Origin: Dendrocalamus latiflorus
Taxonomy: Eukaryota; Streptophyta; Magnoliopsida; Poales; Poaceae
Assembly (NCBI GenBank): GCA_017311315.1
Contig: CM029669.1
Coordinates: 21,277,683 to 21,341,682, forward strand
Direction of reading: 5' to 3'
Length of the DNA stretch: 64,000 nucleotides
Shown here piece by piece: positions 11,331-23,810 of the stretch (position 1 is its first letter; every line of letters begins with the position of its first letter). Under the pieces are notes generated by a model. That model did no database searches and was not told the origin of the DNA. It saw nothing but the letters and a program-made list of their open reading frames with translations. The translations under genes and the position numbers were made by a program.

Positions 11331-13432
11331 GGCAACAAAGAGCAAGCTCAAGAGGGTGGTCAGCATGATAAATCCCAAGGGATAACTATGCCAAGCATGG
11401 AAGCCAGTGACTCGGGTCAACTCCGTTGATTCCATGCATAGGGGGTGCGCATGGAGAGCAGGTCGGACGCATAGGGGGTGCACAGACGCTTGGAAGGTTT
11501 CGACCATGCAGGGCGCAGGAGGTGTTCAGAGAAGATACAAGTACTAGAGGAGTTTCGAGCAACTGGAAGCTTTCGAGTGCAAAGTCAGAAGCGTATGGTT
11601 GAACTTCGAGTTCGAGTGCACAGTCAGAAACGTTTGAGTGCTAACAATGGTATCGGCGCACATCACTGGGACCAGCAAGTCTCACTGAAGGAAAAGAATG
11701 ATGCATCCCTGCAGGAGACAGAGCAAAAGAAAATTTTAGAGCAAGAAAATTTTGGCTACATGTGGCGTGGAAAGCAGCAGTCCAAGCAGGCCCCACATGC
11801 GTGTGTCAGGCATAACAAGCGGTGGCTCGGGAGCACTTGCAGCCGTCCATGTTCACGCGCGTGTAGCTAGGGCAAATCGCAATGGCTCGGGACGGCCAAG
11901 CGACGAGTCCCACAGGCACGCAGAAGGCAGAGGAAGGTCTCACGAGCATGCAGCAGTCCCACACTTGAGAGGAAGATGTCACCTACAGCGCTAGTGGAGG
12001 AAGAGCGGGCAGGTGTGAATGCTAATGCGGCAACAGTGGAAGGCTCAGGTAACGGTAAAGCCAAGACAGCTATGGGAGCAGATGCTCCAGCCCAAGCAAG
12101 CATGCAAAGGAGAACGAGTTCAGTCCAAGTGCAAGACGCGCAACCGTTGGTTGTACGAGGCTCGGGATGGAGCAAGCACATGCTGTAGATGGTGTCGACC
12201 CAGGAAGGAACGGCGCACGGGAATGCAAGAAAAGGATGAGAGATGAGAGAAGATCGGCATGATTAAGTTCTAGAAGATAAAAGAGAAGATCAGCATGATC
12301 AAGGTGAAGAAACAAGATTAAGGGAGTGGTTGTTGGAAATAATCTTGTTTCCTTTGTTTCTTAGACGATACGAGTTCGTATACGTGCACGAGTCTGTGTG
12401 GTTATATGAGACGAGTTGGTCTCTGTGTCTTAGTTGTCTCCGTACCTTAGTCAATGTATTGAGTATATAAGTAGAGGGAGGTAGACTTGTAAAGAAGTTG
12501 AGAAGAAAAGGCCAACGAGAGCGATCAGAAGAGATCGAACAAGAGCGATCGGTTGTGATTGAGAAGTTGAGAGAAAGAAATTAGAAGAGAAGTGGAAGTG
12601 CTTTGGCTCCCGAGAAAATAGATTGTGTTCGCGTGCTTTATTGAGTGCTAGAAATCATAGAGAACCAAGGGTGCTCGAAGGTAACGAGTACATGAGTACT
12701 CGAAGAGGCGACAAAGTGGTCATGGTCAAAGGCGCTAGTGTTTGCAGTTGAAGTATCGAGTACTCGTAACTCGATTACGAGTATGTGCAAAGCGTAGCAG
12801 GAGTGTGGTCGTAAATCTTATCAAGAAAAAGCTACGAGCACGTACGCAGCAGAAGGTGTGGTCGTTACAAGGATGTGTTAGTCGTAACAAGACTACGAGT
12901 TCGAGCTAATCGGGAAGACGCAATTATAAACCGGAGTGGTCATTACTTGGTTACGAGTATGTATATAGCGAGAAAATTGATGATTTGCCATCTTCAAGAA
13001 TGGGCTTCGCACTTTTGCCACTCTCAACGTTGGCTTCGCAAAAATGCCATGTAGTACATTAATCCCTTATTAGTATGCCATTTCATCCCTTTAATTCATT
13101 TTCTTTTTCTAATTTCAGGGACTGGAAAATACCCTTCTACCCCTGGCTAATTTCTCACATAGATGTATGGAGGGATTTCATCGAGAGCTGAAGCGTCGCG
13201 CGCCCTTCCGTCCGCCGCCCTTCCCCTGCGCACATGCGGCCGCCCTTCCCCCTGCGCGGCCGGCTTGCCCTCCCGCAGTCAGGTCGCGGCGCGCGTTCCT
13301 GAGGCAGACGAAGAAGGAAGGGTGGGAATCTACAGGAGAGCGGCGTTTTGGCGGACGGGTCGTACGTCCCGTAGCAACGCCGGCACAGCTTCGATTTCTA
13401 CATCATCGTGGCACTGGAGATCACGCGGTCAG

Positions 13433-13507
13433 TATCATCCCACCGACAGCCTCCCCGACGACTTCGGCTGGAGGGACCACAGCGCCGTCGGGCCCGTCAA
13501 GAACCAG
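13433..13507 (+). pseudogene. captured papain-like cysteine protease fragment (RD19-like)
   Basis: The frame reads SLPDDFGWRDHSAVGPVKNQ, the start of the mature enzyme in C1A proteases of the RD19/cathepsin F type. The fragment stops exactly where the CGSCW active-site block should follow. The CAG codon for the Gln is followed by 'gtccgt', a plausible splice donor, so the end may be the parent exon border. The catalytic Cys, His and Asn are absent. The sequence upstream in the same frame has no recognised match. It has no protease function as it stands. Confidence 0.7.
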
Positions 13508-13589
13508 GTCCGTCCGTCTGGCTCCCACTGGTTTGCCAATCGAAGGATCGTTTCTTGATTCATCGTCAGTTTGCGAACCTCATGCGTCG

Positions 13590-13743
13590 CAAGTGAAGGA
13601 ATGTGTCGGATGAAATTGTTTCCCATCAAGAAACAAATAAAGATGAAGTCATCTATTAGCCTCTCAACATCAGGCTCGCAAACTGGGTTCGGTATCTTCA
13701 TTTCAAACTCCAAGTACTCTCTCAGAACCCATATGTTCAAAAA
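13590..13743 (-). pseudogene. captured XRN 5'-3' exoribonuclease fragment
   Basis: On the minus strand the frame reads FLNIWVLREYLEFEMKIPNP, then VERLIDDFIFICFLMGNNFIRH, a recognisable block of the conserved N-terminal nuclease domain of XRN proteins (XRN2/3/4 in plants). The usual GNDFLPH motif reads GNNFIRH, so an active-site Asp is replaced by Asn. A splice acceptor ('cttcttgcag') precedes the block, which shows that genomic DNA and not cDNA was captured. About 51 residues; no function expected. Confidence 0.7.
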
Positions 13744-14142
13744 CTGCAAGAAGATGGCGTTATTCACATAGTCAAAATGAGAAACAATTGGTATTATCTA
13801 AGGGGAACAAACCAGATACGATTTCTTCGATTAGCCAGGGGTAGAAGGGTCTTTTCCAATCCCTGAAATTAGAAAAATAAAAAGAAAATGAATTAAAGGG
13901 ATGAAATGGCATACTAATCAAGGGATTAATGTACTAAATGACATTTTTGCGAAGCTAACGTTGAGAGTGGCAAAAGTGCGAAGCCCATTCTTGAAGATGG
14001 CAAATCATCAATTTTCTCGTATATAGCAGCAAGTAGTCGTAATCAGCTGAGTAGTCGTAAACCACAACGAAATTGTAAACGGGCCAACTATTAAGATCGA
14101 AGCTTTAATGTAGTCGTAAACTTTAACTGGACCAACATTTTT

Positions 14143-16048
14143 TGGGTGGAGAGATAGGAAAACCCAGACTACCCATTGACCCTATCACCCAGCACGACGA
14201 AGCAGCTAGCCGCCTAGCCCACTACTGTTCATCTAAGCTTTTTCTTTTTAGAGGAAAATTTAAGTAGAACTGCATTGACCTGGATTATATTTTTGATGAA
14301 TGTTAGTGCTCTTGTTCCAATATAAACGAGGCCCACTAATGGTATCCAGCTGCTAATAAATAAAGAATCATAAAGTTTACTGAACACTAACAGATGATAA
14401 AGAATCAACAAAAAGATTCTGGTTTGACAAACGTGAATCAAATGGGGAAAACATGTATTCATACAAAAACACTTCAGATCAAACAAAATTGATTAGTACT
14501 CTGAAGAAAACAAAATTGATTAGATCACGAGCTAGCGTACAACTTTGTATAAAGTGCAGAGACCTATCGATCGAGCTCGGCGCCGCTTTAATTAGTCAAG
14601 GATGTTAATTTTGAGCGAGCCGTGCGATCGCTAGCCGAATGAACAGGATTAGTTTATTAAACTAGACAGGCTACCGTATTTTCCAAAGAACTATACAGTG
14701 GATATATAGTATATGCTAGCGACTTTAAACGGCATCAATCGTATCGTGAGGATCACGCGATCCCAAGGCCAGCAGTAAGCATGCTGTGTTAATTGCTTAA
14801 GTATTAGGCAAAATTGGCTCTGCATATCACACTTGATGGATACTTGTTGGAACACACTATAAAAAAAATCATGAATGGGCCGAGTACTATTAAAGATTGC
14901 GCTATAATATCCTTGAGCGCCTCAACATCGTCTACAAATGTAAAAAACATATTATATCTTTCTTAGAAAACAACATATATACGGTATATGGTGCACTTGT
15001 ATTATTATGGTGTCTTTTTTTACTCGCCGTGTTCGAAACTTAAAAATGCTTACGGTTAGCCTTTTAAAACTTTAACCAGTAATGTAATTTTAAGTTTTTA
15101 GAGTTGTGGCATGGAAAACAAATATTAGTATATTTGCCATCGAAAACTTTCAGACTACTACGCTTTTTATAATTTTTCATACATATAATTAGAAGAAGTA
15201 ATACTCAAATTCGTGTATTAGAATCCCTATCGATAACTAAAACAACAACTACTTAGAGTATACAGATAATTAAAGATACGGCTTCCAATTTTCATGTGAT
15301 ATGCGACCCATGTGAGGATCGAATCGGACGGTACGGTTATTTTAGTCTGTTCGTGGCAGACCGTTGATGCGGTGGCTTTGCGACTTTTCGCGCGTGACGT
15401 GCGTCTGCGTTGCGTGTCAACCCGCCGCTTTCGGCGGTCATTACAGCTTCTGCTTGCTTATAATTTCTTATTTTTATCTTTTTTTTTCGATTGTATAGTT
15501 TTTAGGGATTTTTTTGTTTTTTCCTTCTTATTCATTTTTATTGTTTATGATGATATAAAATTTTATTTTTTAAATTTAATCACGCTAAAATTTTTTTAAC
15601 AGTTATAATATATTTTCAATCGTTACAGTACAAAATAAATTATAAATCAAAGACTAAAATAAATTATAAATCGAAGATTTTAAGTCTAGATAAGCACACC
15701 AAGGAGGTGCCGGCGGCCGGCCAGAAAGGTCGCCGTGCGTACGTACGCCGCTTCCTGGACGTGTCGAGATCGTCGCCGCAGGCCCAACTTACTTGGAAGA
15801 TGGAAAGGTTAACGTACGCCGGCTCGTGGAACACGCGTATGAATCAGACGTCCTGTACGCTTTCACTTATCGCACCGTACGACACGCACACACGCACGTA
15901 CTTGCTCCGGCCGGCCGGTGTGTGTCTTGATCTAACAGTAACACACAGTGTGCTTATGTATGTTACTCCAATTAATTAGTTTCTTCAGAGAGAGAGAGAT
16001 ATATTGATATTGGTTGATTGGCAATAGGCTACCAATACATCGTAGTAA
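14143..16048. other. intergenic, no gene recognised
   Basis: Mostly AT-rich. 15,430-15,680 has long T/A runs with the string 'aaaataaattataaatcaaagac' in two related copies. 15,700-15,960 is locally GC-rich with 'cggccggccagaaagg' but without a convincing ORF. Confidence 0.4.
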
Positions 16049-16179
16049 ACTAGCTAAATGTCCATACGTTGCTATGAATTTTTAAAAGAAACTCACGGGT
16101 GGTAAATTTTTTAAAATATGCATACAAACATGTTCTAAAAGTTTTTAAATCTGTAACAACACACGGGCATTTAGCTAGT
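16049..16179. mobile_element. 131-bp MITE, 'actagctaaatg' inverted ends
   Basis: The ends 'actagctaaatgtcc' and 'gggcatttagctagt' are inverted copies with one mismatch. The interior is AT-rich and non-coding. The right end also resembles Helitron 3' ends (hairpin-CTAGT), so the class is uncertain. Confidence 0.5.
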
Positions 16180-16418
16180 GCAGGTCAATTGTCAAAAGGT
16201 AAGAGAAATCAGAGGCATAATTCAAATGATAATGAGTTAATTTTCATCAGTTTCTAACTATATAAATTTCACAGATTTGCATTACCAAGAAAGATAGGAC
16301 ATATAAAAAATTATACAGTCCAAGTAAAAGGGGAGTGAGGCGAGAGAGGCTGGGTAGAAGAGGAGGTGGGAGATGGTAACTGTTGGTGGAAGTGGAGAGA
16401 ATGGGTAGTTAGATATAA

Positions 16419-16702
16419 GGCCATTCTCAGTGGAGAGTTTCATGGCGTTGTTTTCAAGACTGCCACATCATGTAAAATGAAATGAAACATGGATGAAACA
16501 TCCATCCTCAATGCATAGTTTCATTCTATTGTTTCATAGACATTTAATTTCATAACTCATATAGAGTTGGTAATCGTGCCAAGAGAGTTTCATCTAGATG
16601 AAACTCACTTCTTCTCTCTCTTCTTAAAAATGTTGCCATATCATCAAAAATGCCTATGTGGCAGCCTATTAAATGCAGATGAAACTCCCACTGAGACTGG
16701 CC
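16419..16702. mobile_element. Tourist-like (PIF/Harbinger) MITE
   Basis: 284 bp. The ends 'ggccattctcagtgg' and 'ccactgagactggcc' are inverted copies, and the element is flanked by the 3-bp target duplication TAA (16,416-16,418 and 16,703-16,705). The interior has repeated 'tttcat'/'atgaaac' units and no ORF. TAA duplications and GGCC ends are the signature of Tourist elements. Confidence 0.85.
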
Positions 16703-16779
16703 TAAGAGAGAGGGAGAGGGATGTTAGATAGATGGTTAAGATTTCAGTATTCAGATCAGACAGTTGAGAAAAAAGAAAG

Positions 16780-19700
16780 TGTAACGCCCCCGTTTCCAGG
16801 GGCGCGTACGGACACGGCACCCCGCAACTATTCACGCATGAACAATTATGGAGTGTCGCGCAAGAGTATACCATTGCATGCCTACAACAAAAGTTCAGCA
16901 TATATTTCACATACGGATTAACATCCATTTTCAACAGCGGGGCGTGCAAGCCCAAAGTATAATTACATTACAGAAGCTCCAAGATCCGCTTGAGCGCGGC
17001 CAAGACCTAAAGCCTCGGGTACTCGTCGAAGAAGAGACCCTCCGGGACGTCCTCGACGGGGAGACCTTTCCAACACGAAATCTTGAATTGCCTTCTTTTC
17101 CTTCTGGTATCTGTGGCATTTAGCAAGCCTGAGTACTCCGACCCCGTACTCAGCAAATCACAAGGGAAACCCTAACTTACTACTTGCATGGATCGACAAG
17201 GGAAGGGAGTATACTTGGTTTATTACTTTTGAGTGGGTGCAGTTTTATTTGCAAACATTTTGATAAAACGGCCCAAAACTACTCCTCAAGAACTCAGGGG
17301 TTTTCACGAAGAGTTCATTAACCAACTTAACCAAGTTAAAGCATGTACAAAACTACTTAAGCTTCGCTGCTGGAATCACCCAAGTGACACAGCTCCAATA
17401 ACCGGGAGCACGACGTATTCGAATACCATTTATTTGACTCTGCAGAGTTTGCTCAGCTTTACCCACACGATCCCTTAACCCTCATGACTGAGTTAAGGAA
17501 GCCAGGTCGTTTCACTGCTCAATTCTTTATATAGACTCTACCCGGTAGAATTCACTCGGGTCTGGATCCCACACACACACACACACCCACACAAGAGAAA
17601 ACAGTGTCCGCTTCGAGTGAACTCTACCGTTGTTAGGCACCCATAACGCGGCTCACCTAACCTCACTGCTAAACCTCCTGTAGAGTTTCAATCGAGTTGA
17701 GCAGCTACTAGACAAGTGTTGACAAGTCAACTCCTGTGGTTGAGCGATCACTGTGACATTTGCTCAGCGTAAGGGTTTCAGTCCTTATATTTTCACATGG
17801 TCCGCAGCCTCGCCAGGCCCGCGACCCAAACTGAGGTAAGCGGTGGGCGTAGACCGTCCCGCGGTTTCCCACTCACCCTTACCCTTCTCCAAACCTAGGG
17901 TAAAAGATTGGCGAGGACCGCCTTGCGGTTTCCACTCCCCCTTACCCTACCTTGTGCACGCCGGCACTCTCCGCTCTAAGATACGGTGTCCCATACCACC
18001 CTACCTTAGAGTCGGGTTTTCCAAATTCTATTGGCTCCACAGCCACGACCTTATTAGTGTAAGACTTTTGCATGATAATAATATCCTACAAATTTTCTAG
18101 ATTAACAACTAATTATTTCTAGGGTTACAAAGGCATGGCTACAAGTTTAACATGGCATTTAACAGTGGTAGGTTTAACTACATAACATGTCATTCTAAAC
18201 ACTTTATTTTATTTTCGAACTAACATTTCACAATTAGCATAATGCACATAGCATAATAACATAATTAGACAACATGGGTTGCAACATGATCAAGGACTTG
18301 TGACTTGCCGTAAACCGGGACGAACTCGGCTAGCTCGAACGTAGAAGCTCCTGGATCCTGCGACTGCACTTGAGCTTCCGGAATCTTCGGAACTAGCGCA
18401 AACACATAAAATAAATTAAATCCAGCTTGAGACTAATCAAGCGTGGGAAAATAAACTATTTAAAAAGGAGTAAAATGCATAAATCCTTCAAATGGAATTT
18501 TAGGAATTTATCTGGGACGAATTTGGGGAAATGGAGATCACCAATGGGTCTGGAATATTATTTGGAGCAAAGTGGTGAAATTTGGGAATTTTTGGGATTT
18601 TCTGTGATTTTCTAGGATTTATTTGGATTTTTCTGGATTTTGAAAATTAGAAAATTCACTGGAAAATCAATTTGAACAGTAGCGGGCCGGCCTTCGGTCT
18701 ACAGTGCAGCCCGGCGGGAATTGTCCGCGCGGTCGCGCGGCCCAGGGGCCCATGCGCGCGCGCGCACGGAGAGGCAGCCGGGGCTTCGGCCCATGCTCAG
18801 CGCGCCCACCTCGTCCGGATGGCCGACATTTGGCGCGGGCGGACGGAGGAGATGGCGAGGGAACGTGCGGGTGGATGGAGCGGGGTGTCGATCGGACGGC
18901 GAAGGAGGGGGAAGGGCGGGCGAAGCGGTACGATGGAATCGAACGGCTGAGGTTAGAAGGCGAGGGAACGATCCGACGGCGGGGAAGGAGCCACGCCCTC
19001 GTCTTCCTCCTCCAGCCGTGACATTTCTCCCGGAGCGGGGTCACGGTGGCGACGGCGGTCCGGGCGCCAGGGGGCTTGCCGGCGGCCACCGAGGGCGTCA
19101 GCGGGGGCGGCTTGACGAGGGGGGTTCCATTCCGGGGCTCAGGAAGGTGAGGGAACCAGCGGGGACGGCGGAAGGCAGAGAGGAGAGGCGCGGCCATTTG
19201 GTGGTGAGGGAGGTTGACGGCGGCGAGGTAGCTCAAACGGCTGCGGCCACACGGTTAGGGGCTCAAGGGGCTCACGTTGGCGGCGTAGGTGGAGGCTGAG
19301 GAGCTGCGGTGAGGTCTGGCCACGGAGAGGGTGCGGCGGCCGGGAAGGGGCTTCGACGCCGGAGCTCCTCGGCGAACTTCCTGGTCAAACAAGTGCACCA
19401 CCGTGCTCAGTGGGTAGTAGAGAAGCTCCGAGCGAAAGTAATTGGGAAATGGGGGAAAGGGGAAGGAAAGGAGCTCACGGGGGTCGCCGGCACAGGGGAG
19501 GGGAATGGCGGCGACTGGGGCGATGCAGCTTCAATCGGCTGCTCGGGGAGGGGCCTTGGAGCGGCGGAAGGAGAATGGGGGCAGTGGCGAAGCTCGGGAG
19601 AAAAGGGAATGGGAGAGCAGCGGGGGCGGGGTTTATACCAAGCGGAGAGGAGAGAGAAACCGAGGGAGAGGAGAGGGAGCCTTTGGGGAGGAGGCAACGG

Positions 19701-20383
19701 GCGCAACGCGGAGTCGACAGGAGGACAGGGGAGTGGGCGGAGCGTCTCCTCCGCGCAGAGAGGGGGGGTGTGACGGGGGCACTGCAGGGGAGTGATGGCG
19801 ACGCGACAAGGGATGGGAGCAGGTGGGCGGCGGGTATGGCGGAGGCGTGTCCGCGCGCGGGCGAGGGAGGAGGCGGCCTCTGGCAGGCGGGACCAGGGCA
19901 GGAGCGGGGCGACGCGGCGCGAGGACATCCATCCGTTCGGACCGGGGTTGGCGGGGCGGTGCTGGCGCGGAGGGTGGAGCTGGGCGGCGCAGCGCGCAGC
20001 GCTAGCGCGCGTGCACGAGGAGAAGGCGGAGAGGGAGCGGGGTGACGCGTGCACAGGGGGCGGTCGGTGGGGGCGCGCGCGGTCCGGAGCGGCGGGCGCG
20101 GGCGCACGCGCGAGGGAAGAGGCAAGGAGCGGAGCGGGGCGTCCGCGCGAGGAAAGGAGAAGGCGGGGAGAAGCGGGTGCCAGCAGGAGAAGCGGAGGGA
20201 GGCGCTGGGCGCGGGAGGAAACGGGAAGAGGAGGGGCGCCGGAGAAAAGGGAAAAACGCCCCGGCCAAAAGAGGAAAGCGGGGAAGAGGGAAAACTTTCC
20301 CGAAAAGGAAAGTTTCGAAATTTCACTCAAAAATTCAGCAAAAAATCAAGGAAAATTTTGGTTTGAAATTTTGGGGCTTTTCA
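16780..20383 (-). repeat. 3' LTR of the gypsy element
   Basis: 3,604 bp. TATA box on the minus strand at 17,526-17,533. The half nearest the internal region (18,680-20,290) is extremely GC-rich and yields many spurious ORFs in all frames. It contains about 21 bp (near 19,645) absent from the other LTR. Confidence 0.9.
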
Positions 20384-20397
20384 ACCTTCCCCCCTTA
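20384..20397 (-). promoter_or_regulatory. polypurine tract of the gypsy element
   Basis: On the minus strand 'aaggggggaaggt' abuts the 3' LTR, the expected position and composition for plus-strand priming. Confidence 0.75.
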
Positions 20398-20417
20398 AAA
20401 GGATCTCGACCCCGAGA

Positions 20418-23400
20418 TCAACTTGGTCCAGGGAGTAAGTTGGGAAAATCTCGCTGCAAGTCTGACTCTCGTTCCCAAGTGGTCTCATCCGCTGTGTGAT
20501 TCTTCCACTGCACTCTGCAAAACCTGACATTCTTGTTTCTGAACTGCCCTTCTGAAACTTCGAGTATCTGTAGTGGTTCTTCAGCATATGTGCAGTCATC
20601 TTGCATTTCAACATCTGACATTGGTACTTCATCTGTCGGTTGGCGTAGACACTTCCGAAGCTGGGATACGTGGAACACGTTGTGAATTCTGGATAAGTTG
20701 GGCGGAAGCTGCACTTGATAAGCTACTTCCCCAACTCTTCCAATTATCTGAAACGGTCCCACATATCTTGGTGCTAATTTGCCTTTACCTTGAAATCTCT
20801 TAACTCTCTTGAATGGGGTGACTTTGATAAACACGAAATCTTCAACCTTGAAGCTCAGATCCTTTCTGCGGTTATCTGCATAGCTTTTCTGTCGGTCTTG
20901 TGCCATCTTGAGTCTATTTCTGACAATTCTGATATGTGCTTCTGCATCTTGAGCAATCTGAGGTCCAATAAGTTGACGTTCTCCTATTTCTGACCAACTC
21001 AGAGGTGTCCTGCATTTTCTGCCATACAAAACTTCAAATGGAACCATTTGAATACTGGCTGGACAACTATTATTATACGAGAATTGAGCGAATGATAAAC
21101 AAGTACTCCATGCTGTTCTATACGCCACTGCACAAGCTTTCATCATGTCTTCAAAAATCTGGTTTGTTCTTTCTGTCTGTCCATCTGTCTGTGGGTGATA
21201 CGTTGAGCTGAAGTTTAAATCGGTGCCCATAGCTTCATGCAGTTTCTCCCAGAACTTGGACGTAAACTGTGCTCCTCGATCTGACAAAATTTTTCTTTGG
21301 AACTCCATGTAATGTCGCTATTCTGGTCCAATACAGTTCAGCAAGCTTGTCCTTCCCTTAGGTCTGCTTGATTGGGAGGGAATGAGCCACCCTGGTCAAT
21401 CTGTCAACAATGACCCAGATAGCATCATATTCCTCACGAGTCTTGGGAAGTCCAGTGATGAAGTCCATACCAATGCTATCCCATTTCCATTCGGGAATTG
21501 GCAAGGCTGCAACAATCCCGAGGGTTTTTGGTGGTCTATCTTGATCTGCTGGCAGACTTCACATTTCGCTACACATTCTGCCACTTCTTTCTTCGTCAGA
21601 CTCCACCAATGTCTCTTCTTTAGGTATTTGTACGTCTTGGTACCTCCGGGATGAGTTGAGAGTTGAGAGGAGTGAGCCTCAGGTAGGATCAAGTCTCTCA
21701 ACTCTTTCTTGTTGGGTATGCAATAACGACCACGGAAAGTAAGGATTCCATGCTCGTCTACTGCATACTCTGATGAATCTCCTCTTTGAATGTCCTTTTT
21801 CAGTTTTTGAATCTCTGCATCTTCATCTTGCGCTGCCTTAATCTGATTCGTCAACAATGGTTGGAGTTCTAACGCTGCCATACTGCCTTGTTCGGTGATT
21901 ACCAAATCTGGCTGTAGCATATCTCTTTACAATTCTGGTGGGCATTCTGCGGTATTGGGTTTGCCCTGTCGAACTTTTCGGCTGAGGGCATCGACAACCG
22001 CATTGGCCTTGCCCGGATGATATTGAAGTTCGGTGTCATGGTCTTTTATCGGTTCTAGCCATCTTCGCTGTCTCATGTCTAACTCTGGTTGTGTAAACAG
22101 ATACTTCAAACTCTTGTGATCTGAGAATACCTCACAATGATTTCTTAGCAGGTAGTGCCGTCAAATTTTGAGTGCATGCACCACCGTTGCTAGCTCTAAA
22201 TTGTGTGTTGGGTAGTTCTCTTTATGTGGCTTCAACTATCTTGAGGCATAGGCAACAACTTTTCTGTCTTGCATGAGCACACATCCCAAACCTTGTCTTG
22301 AAGCATTACAATAGATTTGGAACTCTTTCTCTGGGTTGGGCAAAATCAAGACTGGCGTTGTTGTCAACTTGGTCTTCAACAGCTGAAAACTCTCTTCCCA
22401 AGCGTCTGTCCATGTGAATGGTCTGTCTTTCTTTAGCAGTTGAGTGGGTTGGCGAGATACCCTTGAGAAACCTTCTATGAATCGGCGATAACAACCCGCC
22501 AATCCTAGGAAGCTCCTCACTTCAGTCATTGTCTTAGGCTGTTTCCATTCCATAACTGCTGAATTTTTTTTTGGGTCGACCTTAACTCCATCTTCAGATA
22601 TGATGTGGTCCAAGAAAGTAATTTCTTTTAGTCAGAAATTGCATTTGTCGAATTTGGCATACAGCCTATGCTCTCTCTCAATCTGGTCAATGCTACGTGC
22701 AAATGTTGTTTGTGCTCTTCTTCACTCTTGGAGTATATTAGAATATCAACAGTGAAGACAATCACTAATCGATCCAGTTTGTCCCTATGCGCCAGATTCA
22801 TAAGGTTCATGAAATAAACTGGCGCATCGGTTAAACCAAAGGGAACGACCGTGAACTCTCTTAATCCATATCTGGTGATGAAAGCTGTTTTCTCTCGATC
22901 TTACTCTCGGATCTTGAGCTGATGGTAACCCGAGCGTAAGTCGATCCTGGAAAATACTTCGGCACCCTTAAGCTGATCAAACAGGTCATCAGTCCTGGGC
23001 AATGGATACTTGTTTTTGATTGTGACAGCATTCAGTTCCTTGTAATCGACACACATTATCAGCTCTTCATTCTTCTTCTTCATAAATAAAACTAGTGCCG
23101 ACCAAGGTGAAACACTTGGTCGAATGAATTCTTTTTCTTGTTATTCATTTAACTGTCTCTTGGGCTCTTTTAATTTATTGGCTGACATTCTGTAATGATG
23201 CTTGGCAATTTATTTTGTGCCTGTAATCAACTTTATGGCAAGTTCTGCTTGTCTATCAGGGAGTCTGCATGGCCATTCTTCTGGAAACACCTCAGGGTAT
23301 TCTTGTACTACTGGCACTTGATCTAGTGTAACTGCTAGCATGTTGATCATGCGTTTTCTTGCATCCTTCAATACTTCTCGGATTTTTTTCCCACTTTCTG

Positions 23401-23580
23401 ATCTTCAAGGGTCACCAATGATACTGCTTTGATCTCACAATCTACCTTGCCTTGTTCTGGGCTAGCCAATTCATGCCCAAAATGACATCTAACCCTTGCA
23501 TATCTGGCTGCAGCAAATCTACTTTAACCTTCTCTGGATTGACTTGTACTTGTATATCATCTTTGTGTGTGTGGCGCGGT
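20418..23580 (-). pseudogene. gypsy pol, multiply broken
   Basis: Domains are recognisable in order but spread over several frames with stops and indels. They are a protease tail near 23,420-23,560 (DVILGMNWLAQNKA), reverse transcriptase from 23,083 (YKELNAVTIKNKYPLPR, FSRIDLRSGYHQLKI) to about 22,630, and RNase H at 22,236-22,613 and 21,927-22,109. Integrase follows, with its HHCC finger in 21,396-21,920 and SDRGAQF and QTDGQTER in 20,418-21,308. The chromodomain is near 20,430-20,580 (CRVQWKNHTADETTWERE). The reverse transcriptase active site reads FTVD (about 22,743-22,757) where FIDD is usual, so the first catalytic Asp is lost. Breaks lie near 21.31-21.40, 21.50 (frame change), 21.92, 22.11-22.24, 22.61 and 22.81-22.90 kb. 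No functional polyprotein can be made. Confidence 0.85.
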
Positions 23581-23810
23581 TCTCACTTGGATGAATTATG
23601 TCACACCAAGGTTGGGTATGATTGGGTCTGCTGGGATTTACTCTATTACAACATGATCATCACACCCATTTCACTTTACGCCAATGGTCTGCATACATCT
23701 TCATAATTTTGCCACAAGCCTTAGTTAAAGTAATTTACAGACATCCATTCAGATCTAGCTTACAAAAGGATAACCAAGAGTACATCATCTCATTTCTTAT
23801 TCTGCGTAGC

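Larger units (their letters stand above)
12970..14018. mobile_element. Pack-MULE (non-autonomous Mutator-like element) with two captured gene fragments
   Basis: Flanked by a perfect 9-bp target duplication, gtatatagc (12,961-12,969 and 14,019-14,027), which is diagnostic of Mutator-like elements. The TIRs are about 180 bp, starting GAGAAAATTGATGATTTGCC and ending in its inverted copy, and are nearly identical. The 680-bp core is GC-rich, unlike the TIRs. It contains a piece of a papain-type protease gene on the plus strand and a piece of an XRN gene on the minus strand. The element encodes no transposase. It inserted into the copia 3' LTR and so is younger than it. Confidence 0.9.
9038..14137 (+). 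mobile_element. old, internally deleted Ty1/copia retrotransposon
   Basis: Two direct LTRs begin 'tgttggaaataatctt' (9,038 and 12,331) and end 'acaaca'/'ccaaca' (9,794 and 14,137). Both element ends are flanked by TTTTT. A primer site follows the 5' LTR. The interior is only 2.5 kb and holds gag, a protease start and a gag-pre-integrase strip; integrase, reverse transcriptase and RNase H are missing. The LTRs differ at many positions over the first 200 bp, so the insertion is old. The 3' LTR is split by a Pack-MULE. The element cannot have moved on its own in this form. Confidence 0.85.
12331..14137 (+). repeat. 3' LTR of the copia element, split by an insertion
   Basis: Homologous to the 5' LTR in 12,331-12,969 and 14,028-14,137; the middle is the Pack-MULE. 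A purine-rich tract ('aagattaagggagtgg') sits just before the LTR and fits a polypurine tract. TATA box at 12,464-12,471. The remaining LTR sums to about 750 bp. Confidence 0.85.

Noticed and set aside
18667..20330. Several ORFs of 100-307 codons in the GC-rich LTR
   Set aside because: They occur in many frames at once, are Arg/Ala/Pro/Gly-rich and are repeated in the other LTR. Composition artefacts.
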